Source of the DNA: Huiozyma naganishii CBS 8797
Taxonomy: Eukaryota > Ascomycota > Saccharomycetes > Saccharomycetales > Saccharomycetaceae
Assembly (NCBI RefSeq): GCF_000348985.1
Contig: NC_035923.1
Span: 186,001-250,000, forward strand
Length of the DNA: 64,000 bases
Reading direction: 5' to 3'
The notes beneath the pieces are model-generated. The model saw only the letters and a list, made by a program, of their open reading frames with translations, was not told where the DNA came from and did no database searches. The position numbers were made by a program, and so were the translations under genes. Positions 39,740 through 49,300 of the stretch are shown in pieces. The number at the start of each line of letters is the position of its first letter. The stretch's first letter is position 1.

Positions 39740-40318
39740 ATGGTTGCCAAGAAGAGAAGTACCCTGAGGGGGAAGGCATCTGCGAGATTGGGACACAAAA
39801 CGGTCGAAGAGAGTGTCCCGGAAGTACCGCTAGAACTGCCAGAGGATCCGAAGGCATTCTTGCACCAGCGCAAGGAGACCAAGAAGGACAAGTTACTGAC
39901 GAAACAAACCGCTTTCCTGTCTCAGATCAAAAACAGTAGTGCAAATGAATTTGGCGGGATATCGAAGTCTGCAGTGAGGCGGAGAAAGAGGAAGGAGAGA
40001 GACGATTTGAAACCCAAAATGCAGGATCTACTAACTTCGCTGGAACAAGAGGGTGATTTGAAGGAGTTTACAGAAAATGCTGAAGGTGACAGTACCGCTA
40101 TGGAAGTTAAACGCCAGACTTTTAGACTCGTTGAAAGGGATCTTGAACCTGGTACAGTTAAAATAAAGAAGAACGAGCCCAATATCAGGAACAAAAGAGG
40201 TGCTAAAATACTATCGATAAAGGAAACGGAACGATTTTCTCAAGTTTTACAAAATGAGCAGTTCAAAAAGAACTCGTTCAGTGCATTGAGAGATATAATC
40301 AAAATGCAAAAGAGATAG
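39740..40318 (+). CDS. SLX9: Slx9, 40S ribosome biogenesis and export factor
   Basis: Small basic nucleolar protein of pre-40S particles that helps ITS1 processing and nuclear export. The frame is open from a GTG at 39725, but the ATG at 39740 gives MVAKKRSTLRGKAS, the family start. 192 residues (about 210 in S. cerevisiae). Conserved features are the Lys/Arg-rich N-terminus, TKKDKLLTKQTAFLSQI, GISKSAVRRRKRKERDDLKPKM and the C-terminal RFSQVLQNEQFKKNSFSALRDII. It is convergent with TWF1. Confidence 0.9.
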   Translation: MVAKKRSTLRGKASARLGHKTVEESVPEVPLELPEDPKAFLHQRKETKKDKLLTKQTAFLSQIKNSSANEFGGISKSAVRRRKRKERDDLKPKMQDLLTSLEQEGDLKEFTENAEGDSTAMEVKRQTFRLVERDLEPGTVKIKKNEPNIRNKRGAKILSIKETERFSQVLQNEQFKKNSFSALRDIIKMQKR

Positions 40319-40488
40319 TGTCAGTTGGTCAACTTAGTCCTTAATCAATTTGTATATTAAATCATGTGCACGCTCTGTGCACAAATCAGAACCTGGTCAC
40401 GCGCCTTGACAATGACGAGTCTTACTTAGTAACTGTTTTCTACATATGATTTCTATCTGTAAATTTACTCTTATCATCATCATTATCA

Positions 40489-41496
40489 TCAGGCTCTTCT
40501 TCTCCTACCCCCTGGACCCTTTGGTTTGTTAAATCTTCGGGTGTCGTTTTGTTGCTCAGTGCTCTCTTCAGTTTCGATTTCCTCAGGAGTCGACTTGGAA
40601 ATCAAAGAAATCTCCAACTCTTCAGGTTCACCAATTTCGATCACTTTGGCAAATTGCAAGTTTTCCTCGTTTTCCAGATGTTGGATAAACCCACGTCTAT
40701 TAGAAGCGTATATCATACGTTCTTTCACTTTGCTCCCCGATGGACAGGTGTAAATAAAGTAGTTCAACTGCCCATTTTGGAAAACGGTGTAACTCGGATG
40801 TTCTGTGATCAAGCTAAGTTGTTCCGGAGAGCTGATTCTACTCCTATCGACGATTTTAACCTCCTCGTTCTCGATCCTAAAGGAGATCACGTTATTTTGG
40901 GCAAGGACAGTGGATAGTGACGGTTCCTCAATCGTGACATTAAAACTCAATTGACCAGGTGTAGCATTGTTTTGCGATACAAGTTCGTGGCCTCTCAGGT
41001 TTGGGGCAACTGTTCTCATCCTGCGCTGCTGGTCATTGATCTCTTTCTCTATCTTCTCGGACTCTGTCAAAATAGAATCAGTGGGTTGAGGGGTTTGTCC
41101 AGCGATGTTTATGAATTCAGACAACTCTCCCGCTTCAGTTAGAAGAGCTTGTTTGCCAATTTTATGGCTGCCAACCTGTCTCAGTATAGTGTTTTTGGTA
41201 GACGCATACAGCATCTTAGATCTGACAGGAGAGTTGTCTGGGACGTACGAGACAAAGTGAAAACAGTCTGGATCCTGTTGGTAATCCTTAACAAAGATAT
41301 ACAAGGGTTGTGCGTCATCTAGATCGGCTTTTAGCTGATCGATAGTGTCGTACTCCTTAGCTAGTTCCACCTTATTAGCCTCAGCTGGAATTTTGGCAGT
41401 GATAATCCTGAACTGCGACCCAGTATCAGGGGCAGGAGAGGAGACGAACACGTCCAACAGAGATTGATCAGCAAAAATACCCGATTGATTGGACAT
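40489..41496 (-). CDS. TWF1: Twinfilin Twf1, actin monomer-binding and capping protein
   Basis: Two ADF/cofilin-homology domains that sequester ADP-actin monomers and act at filament ends in cortical patches. The frame is open upstream, but the ATG at 41496 (MSNQSGIFADQSLLDVF) matches the family. 335 residues (332 in S. cerevisiae). The first ADF-H domain spans about residues 5-135 (FHFVSYVPDNSPVRSKMLYASTK). The second spans about 170-310 (NYFIYTCPSGSKVKERMIYASNRRGFI). The tail KPKGPGGRRRRA is the basic twinfilin C-terminus that binds capping protein and phosphoinositides. Confidence 0.94.
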   Translation of the reverse strand: MSNQSGIFADQSLLDVFVSSPAPDTGSQFRIITAKIPAEANKVELAKEYDTIDQLKADLDDAQPLYIFVKDYQQDPDCFHFVSYVPDNSPVRSKMLYASTKNTILRQVGSHKIGKQALLTEAGELSEFINIAGQTPQPTDSILTESEKIEKEINDQQRRMRTVAPNLRGHELVSQNNATPGQLSFNVTIEEPSLSTVLAQNNVISFRIENEEVKIVDRSRISSPEQLSLITEHPSYTVFQNGQLNYFIYTCPSGSKVKERMIYASNRRGFIQHLENEENLQFAKVIEIGEPEELEISLISKSTPEEIETEESTEQQNDTRRFNKPKGPGGRRRRA

Positions 41497-41897
41497 TTGT
41501 CTTCTTTCTTTCCTCCTGTTTCCAAACCAAGTCCTGCTTGTATCGTTAACGCTACGTTCGAGACCCAATTTTAAAGGAGTTCGCTTAAAATTGAAGTTTC
41601 AGTTCGACTTCATCTTTTTGTTTTTTTAAAGCTGTTTTCAGTATACACTTCGATACATAGAGAAATGGCGAAGAATCCTAAAAGGTGTGGTTAGCAATAT
41701 CCTTTGCGGAGGTCGACAACTTAATCAGTGGGAAGGAAGGAAACGAGAATGCGCTGTGGTGGAATGAAATATTGTTCTAAAGAATAAAAAAAGAATAAAT
41801 AAATACGATTAGATTAGTCCTGTCCCATAGAATGACAAATAAAAAAATAGTGAGATGATGACGATGATGACGATGGTGGAGATGATGACGATAATAT
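41497..41897. other. TWF1 promoter and 3' flank of the next gene
   Basis: 401 bases. A GATGAC/GATGAT trinucleotide-type repeat lies at about 41857-41893, just past the stop of the next gene. I see no gene or clear regulatory site. Confidence 0.4.
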
Positions 41898-42791
41898 TCA
41901 CAGCATAAATTCATTCATACCAACACCCGTGGAAATCATGGCACCTACACCGCTATTACGCCTTATGCATTTCTTCAAAAGCTTCTTGCGTTTGTTCAGC
42001 TTCTTTTTGCCTATGAACCCGGTCCCAGCAGTTGTAGAGACTGTACGTTGAGGAACGCTTCTCGTTTTCAACGATAGGTTGCCATCTGCATCTCTATAGC
42101 AGAGTAACTTCACTTTGTACTGTGAATCATTGAAGAGGTTGTCCGCCCAGTCCTTATTCATGGGAGACAACAGGTCGTCGGAGACGAAATCTTCCAAGCA
42201 AGTGTTTGAGATGTCCTGTGGGGTCTGTTGCATAACAGAGTTCCTCCTTTGAGTGTCCTGATGGTTGTTCTCGAAAAAGATAGCCTCTTCATCGGTGAGC
42301 GTAACCTCCTTCCAGAACTCGTCATTGTTTAGCATCTCGTTTGAGTCGAGGGGTAATCCAACTTCAGTGTTTTCGAAAACGAGACCCGCATTCAAACTCC
42401 CGAAATTGTTGATTTTACTCCCCGTGTTGTTCTCCAGACAGCCAAGATCGTAATTAGGGAATTTCTCTAACCCGTTAGCAAAAGAACCGAAGTTCTCGTA
42501 CATGTCCTCCTCTTGGAAATCGTTGACTTGCAACGACGACGACAATGGCGAGAACAAAGAGTCCGACTCAGCGGCAGAATCCACCGTTTCCGTATCGGAA
42601 ACATGACTAGACTCCGAGGTAGGTATGCTGTCGACAATGACATTATGTCTCACTGAACCCTCTGCACCATTGTTTTCCTTGCTACTGATACCAGTTTTGC
42701 CTCTAGACAGCGGCGTTATGTCATCCTTTGTGATGATTTTGTTTAAGAATTGGGAAGACTTGAACTTCTTCGTGGCAGTAGAGGGATCCAT
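41898..42791 (-). CDS. Uncharacterised protein at the position of YGR079W
   Basis: 297 residues from the ATG at 42791. I do not recognise a domain. The first two thirds are acidic and rich in Ser, Asn and Asp, probably disordered (DTETVDSAAESDSLFSPLSS, NNDEFWKEVTLTDEEAIFFE). The C-terminal 90 residues look like the conserved core: YKVKLLCYRDADGNLSLKTR, then FIGKKKLNKRKKLLKKCIRR, a strongly basic segment that could bind nucleic acid or serve as a nuclear localisation signal. Next to TWF1 one expects YGR079W (about 370 residues, function unknown), so orthology is plausible but rests on position only. It could instead relate to YBR138C, which lies near MEC1 in S. cerevisiae. Confidence 0.6.
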   Translation of the reverse strand: MDPSTATKKFKSSQFLNKIITKDDITPLSRGKTGISSKENNGAEGSVRHNVIVDSIPTSESSHVSDTETVDSAAESDSLFSPLSSSLQVNDFQEEDMYENFGSFANGLEKFPNYDLGCLENNTGSKINNFGSLNAGLVFENTEVGLPLDSNEMLNNDEFWKEVTLTDEEAIFFENNHQDTQRRNSVMQQTPQDISNTCLEDFVSDDLLSPMNKDWADNLFNDSQYKVKLLCYRDADGNLSLKTRSVPQRTVSTTAGTGFIGKKKLNKRKKLLKKCIRRNSGVGAMISTGVGMNEFML

Positions 42792-43346
42792 TTAGCGAAG
42801 AGTATGTAACTTAAATAAATCCGACTGAAGTGGTATGGTATAAATCCAATTACCAATGCAACAAAGCATGCAAGACCCCCGATCAGTAACCGACAACTCG
42901 CGGGATGATATCGGGGGGAGGGAACTGGGGCCGACGTTTATATAAGAATCAGCTCATCGCTGGTCCTCCTGTTTGGACAATTGAAAGCATCGAATTCTCT
43001 CTTTTTTTTTTTTTTTTCCTAAATCTCAAAGAAGACAATAGGTTTGCCACTTCCCACAGAAACACCCGCACACCGGAATAACTTCATGCATCTCCAGGAA
43101 CGGAAACTTGCCCATCGCCGTATAGAGTGACTGCAATTTTTTTGGTGCTTTTTCCGAAATTTGTCCCGATCGCATAAGCACTTTCCACTTTTGGAAACGG
43201 TATTTCTTTTTTCCTTCCCATTTGTCCTCCTGGCACCGTCAAAATGTCCAGCCATTTCCCCTTTCGGGACATGTCTCTAATTCTGCTCTCTGTGTCCCCC
43301 CCCAGATATCGTTTTGTTTGTTTTCCCTATTTTCTCGAGCTTCATT
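42792..43346. other. Intergenic region upstream of the YGR079W-position gene
   Basis: 555 bases. It holds a GGGGGGAGGG tract near 42914, a T16-type run near 43002-43018, and a 62-codon frame on the minus strand (43084-43272). That frame starts MSRKGKWLDILTVPGG and ends LYGDGQVSVPGDA, resembles no protein I know and may be chance. This is also the point where synteny changes from chromosome VII to chromosome II genes. Confidence 0.4.
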
Positions 43347-46300
43347 CTACCAGAAGGGCATCCAGCCCATGTACATCTTGCTGAGGTTCTGGTCCGATGT
43401 AGCCTCCTGGATGAGCGTCTCGACTTGCCCAGGGACACTCAGCACGAGTCCGTCGCGTGGGTCTATCCCGCGGATCTTGTTTCTCAGCGTGCGCAGCCCT
43501 TGGCGGAGCAACGTGTCCGAGTTTCTATCGTAGATGATGGTCTCGATGACGTTCATCAGTGCGACTTCGTTGGACCGCATGAGGTTCAATGCCACTTCGC
43601 TAGACTTCTTGAAGGTTCCCTCGGTTCCGACAACGCCCAGCGCGTCGTAGAGGTTTTGCGTCAGTCGGAACGGCACGATTTCAGGGGTCGGTAGCAGCTT
43701 ACCCTTCTCAAACAGACAGTCAAAGTCAACGTGCAACACTTTCCCCGTGTCGATGTCCAGTAAAATGTTCTCGCAGTGCCGGTCACCAAGACCGACGATG
43801 TAGCCGACCATTGCCATCACGGCATGGGACCGCGCGAATGTGTTCCGCGCGTTGAACCAATCGATAGGGTCTGGGAAGGTGTCCAAAAACCACTGGTACA
43901 GCACGGAGGGGAACTTCCGTAGTTGTTGGGAGAAGATGCTGAGCTTCTTGGAACTGGAGGCGTTGTGGACCTTCTCAATGAGGGTTCTTGTAGAAAACGT
44001 GATGTTCATGCTTTGGTACCTAGTGTCAAATATTTTCCGCAAAGTGATAACATTGGGGACCATCTCGATCAACCCACAATCCTCTCGTAACGAAAGGACA
44101 GAATACGTCGTAATGTTTAGATCCCGTTTGGAGGACTCAACATCCTTGTTCAAAAGGAAATCCATAGTCGTCGCAAACTGCATGTACTGGTTATCCTGGC
44201 GGACATCCTCTTTCTTGCACATGATGCCGTAGCGTGCACCGTCTGATCCGACAATACTCAATTGTTTCGGTTTCTTCAATGATGTAAACACTTTGTACCT
44301 CTTACCGAAACTCTGGATTGTCACCAATGATCTAAAGGGCTTGTAATTGCTCATGGATTCAGATAACCTGGGAGAAATCATTTCTAAATTGATTCTCACT
44401 GGAACAGCCAGATCACAGGGGGCCAAATTCATATCGAATCTAAAATCTGGTGCCAGCATGTTACCAGACCTGCTGGTCACAGTCTTTGTCTCTTGGATAC
44501 ATACCCTGGTTAGTGCAATTGTTAAATTTATGGAAGATGACACCATTGCTTGTTTGTCGGCGTGACCCCTCTTGAAGATTTCAATAATACCTCTACCTGA
44601 TTTTTTCCTTTCACTACTCTCAGAATTTGTTAGCACTGCCATATACCAAAGCATATGCGATGGATATTCATCGGTCAATTTGCATAAGATGGAAGTGATT
44701 AGTTTATGCGACTCCAAATGCGGATGTAGCAAACGTGATAATAGCTGGGTCAGGACAGAGTACCATATGTAAATAGGCGCTATCCCACACGTACTCTTGA
44801 TCGCCTGGCAGATGTTGCTTGCCACCGTTTGTAAACTCAAATTGCTATCCTTTGGGTGTTCCGCTTTGGATGCGATCTTCAACCAGAATGTCACGACTTT
44901 AGGCAAATATTCACGGGCTTTTGACGGGTTCATTTCAAAGGCACGAAGGAAATGTGTCACAGAGTTATATTCGTAAGTACCATCTGTCCGGTAATTCTCT
45001 GCCTCCTTTCTTTCTAGCAACCGGCTATAATACAGAGCCATGGATTCATGAGGCAACCCCCATGTCGTGTGTAGTTGGATGATCTCGTTGTACTGCTTGA
45101 TGATTTGATCCGAACTCGAATTATTCGATAAATCTAGCCATTCTGTATACTTTAACAAAACAACCGCACGGTCTTCGTTGGAGCTATTTTCCTCATCTTT
45201 ACATTTTTCATGTATTTCCTTTACAAGTTTTAGTGCCCTGTCATTTTCTCCTTTCTTCCATAATATCTCAGCAAACTCTAATTCAGCTTGAGGATGTTCA
45301 TATTGTAAACACTGCATTAAGGCATCGTTGGCAACATCCAACCTTGAGTTATTACGGGCCAGTTGCGCAATCTTGTAAACTGTTTGGATCAGATCCTTTC
45401 TGGCAAAGCCATTGCTTTTCAGGAGTTCGAAAGACCTTCTCATCGACAATAAATGATGGTTAGGTCTAAAGTCGGCGCCGATACGCTTCATTCGATGATT
45501 GAGAATGGTAACAATATCGTCGTATTCGTACTTGTTATTGGCAGATGACAGCAACGATAGATCATAGAGACTATGCAGTTTCATCAGCATGTTCTGTTGT
45601 TTCAATAGAGTAGTGGCGCTGGCATTTGTAGTACAGCGTACTCCTGCAAGTCGGAAACATTTGTTAAGGTAATTCTGAGTCATTGAATGATCATTTTTGG
45701 TAACGAAGTAAAGTGCTTTTGCAACATTATACTGTAACAGGAGCTGTTGATCGGGCACTTCACAAAGTTTTTCGATGTTATTAATCCACTTTTCCAATGA
45801 CTCGGTGTCGCCAAACATATTAACACATTCCATGGTCATATTATACAGGTCATTCATATTGGTTTCGAGACGAAATGACCTAGTGGGGAGAAGTAAATCG
45901 GATGACTTAACTACTTGGGAGTATAATTGATGGTCATACATGGACTTGAGCATTTTCGTTGTGTTAGGAGATTCAACAGAAAAATTTCCCAAGGCTGAAA
46001 AGCAGTCTTGTGCCATTTTCCAGTTGCTAGAGTACTGCAATTCTTCAATTTTGGAAACTAAATTGTCTGAGGCAAACGATTTCAGAATTCCATCAATCGA
46101 ATCAATATCACCAATTTCTTCATAAGTAACTTTTAGATGATTCAGTAGTGTTTTTTTATCCACACTGGAAGGGAGAGAATCTGGATGACGGTAGCATTCC
46201 TCCAAATATAACGCTGATCTTTCGAAAGAACTCGTTTCCAAAGATCTGAGGGCAAACGAGTATGCCGGAATACTGTGTAGAAACAAATCTATTCTTTTAA

Positions 46301-49300
46301 GCTTTTGTGAGGTTTCATGATCTTCAATTACTGATGTTCCATGGTGATCTATGTACATCTTTTTGAATTTAGTGACCCACTTTTTACAGTGTTCCATGAC
46401 GGCAAAAATAGATTCATAGCACATTTTGATTGAATCCATTTGAAGGCGATTCATCCCCTCAATATTGAATTTGAATATAAACGAGAACTCAACAATGATA
46501 CCATTCATTAAGTTTTCATACTCTGTGCCTGGCTTAGCTTTTACAATCACTTCCATGACCAGGTAAGGTAGCAATAGATTGGACAAATAACCATCATCTT
46601 CCCTAATCAAGGATGAAAAAACATGCAATGGATGCTCCTCTGTGGTACCACTCTTCAGCAAATCCAAAGTAAGGTTCTTAACCCACATTCGATATTCTTG
46701 GGTTGGGACAAACGAGGGGTACACGCGAGGCTCATATGCAACTGATGACTGGGCAATATACTGGGATGATCGTAATGGAAAAAGGGTTGTCTGGGCAATA
46801 GTGTCAAACCTGTGCCATAATGCTTGTTCTTTTTCTGATCCACTGGTTGATGTTGCATCCCATTGTTCGACACTTAGTCCACAGTGTTTCAGTGACTCCT
46901 GCATAACCAAAGCCACAAATAATTGCCTGCGCGGGTTGTCACTTTGCCAAAACGACGGAACCAATACATCGTTCATTATCCAAACCAAAAAGTTGATAAC
47001 GTCAGTCTCATCTTCCAAAAAGTAAATTTCACCGCTTTTGTATAGGCTTCTGAAAGAATGTGAAGTCACGTCCAACACCCCGATAATACTTATACATCTC
47101 ATGCAGTTTTCGCAAAGTTCAACATCCTCTGTCCGGTACTTATGTGCTGTATCCAAAAGAGCTGCCAACAGAAGAGCAATCTCAGTTTTGTGATCTCGTT
47201 TCGAATAAACAAAGTTGGGTCCATCCTTTTCTCTTCCCTTTAAGTAGGCCTCAATGTCGTCCAAATTTTGTAATAAGACACGCTTATTGTTACTCTGTAG
47301 ATTGGATATAAATACTGCAATAAAGTCAGTCGCTGTCAGTGTATGTCGAACCTTTTTGGCAAATTTGTTGTTTCTGTTACTGAGATCAAGATCTGATTTC
47401 CGGTTCAGCGCAAATGTGATGGAAGGTTTTAGTTGAAATATCAAGTCACCTTTCTTCTCTATGATAGTATCAAGAATCTGATACACAATTGTTCGCAGCT
47501 TTCTGTTGAAAGTACCCCAATTTTGTAAGGTAAATGCAATCAATCCATCAATAACTGTTGAGAGCTCTTCAACGTTCAGTAGTTCTACCAAAAGGAGCCA
47601 AGAACGATAGCAATTGTACCTTATTTCCTCTATTTCTAAACCAGTCTGTAAGCAACTACCTATTTGGGCAAGAGCGGACACAATAGTTGTTTTATTAACA
47701 AACTTTATGAGGAACGAAATACCGTTTATCACACGGAGCTTTTCATAGTATGTTGTTTTAACCCTTGTGTTGTGCATATCCCCAGAAAAAACCTGAAGGA
47801 TCCCCAAAATAACGTCCTTAAGTTTGCTTTGGAAAACCATTTCTTGCTCAGATGTCCAATTACTTTGATCCTTGAATTTGGTGCCCCGTCTTTTGTTCGC
47901 TTGGAAGTCTGTATTTAAGTATCTCAAAGAACATAAAACCATATCTTCGTTACCTTTGTGATCTTCCGCTTCATTGTTTTGGTATAATTTTATTACAGCA
48001 GCTGCAGTTCGATAATCAGGCAAATAAGAAATAACAAACTCTTTTTCGAAGTTAGGTAGTATGTTAGTGAAGAGTGTCTCTAGAGAATCGGAAGAAAATA
48101 TTTTGTGTTTCACCAAAGCAACTGCAAAAATTTGTCGACTATTGTCCTTGAGCAAAGCTCGCACCTGCATATTGATCTCCTCAGTGCTACCATTGAACAT
48201 TATTTTCTTGATTGTTTCGAACACATTCGTCTTATAATTCATAACAGCGTATGGAACGATATGCTGTTGGAAAAGTCCTAACACTGTCTTCTCTGAGAAC
48301 CCCAGTAGTTCCGTGAGCCTCGTAAAAGTATATCTTTTTTCAACGAGTGCTGAGCCATAATATTTCATCTGCAAAGGTAAAATGGGCAGTAGTAGTTGAT
48401 ATGGTGTTTTATGAAGAATTCGAGACATATTCTTAATTTGGAACGTTATCATGGAGTATATTGCAAACTTATCCGAGTTGAAAATATCCATCAGTTTCAT
48501 CATAAGTGTATCGAAAAGCTCGCCAGAGGTAGTCATCACAAAGTATGTCCACGACATTATTCGGGATTCGGTTAATATACTGTCTTTCGGGCTCTCGAGG
48601 TATTTTGCTAATATCATTGCATTTTGATCGTCTTGGTTTCGCAAATCTGTAATATTGAGCAAAGGAAATACGCGAGTACTCAGAACTCTCAGGTATCTAT
48701 TTTTGTTATTTCGACAGTTTTCAACCAACGCGAAACTTTCTGAAGGCCCATCGGACGCTGCACGCTTGAGCGAGGGCGGTTGAAAGTGAACATAAATCCT
48801 TTGTAAACAAAGCAACAAGCCGCTTAACAAACCTTCTGAAAAGTCGTAAATTTTTGGATTTGACAAGAATACTTCATGTATAATTTGATACGTTCTCGAC
48901 TTCGTCTCCGCGTCAGGTCTTTCTGGATCCACTTTTTGATACACGTTACTAGAGTCATACCCTTCACAAACTGGGCAGGTATAACATCGATCAAGTGTAT
49001 ATTTGTCTTCTATAAGGAGGTATCTTTCAAAGCATGCAAGTCTACCAATTATTCTGGTCCAACATGCCAACTTCCTGAAGTTTTCTGTATTTACGCATGT
49101 CTTGACAGACTTTTTTATCTCATCGAACAAACTATTGTGATCGTTGCCAGTTCTTTGTAAGATTCCAGGTTCCACTGAATTAAGTTCATATTTTAACAGA
49201 GTAGGAACAAATCTGACTGTGGGAGAAAACTTATTTAGGACAAGTATCCGTAGCCTTTCAAGTTGCTTAAACTCTTGACCGTAAGATTTGACAATAATGG

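Noticed and set aside
43150..43170. CDEIII-like TTTTTCCGAAAT
   Set aside because: The flanks do not fit the TGTTT-TG arm, and there is no CDEI or AT-rich spacer.
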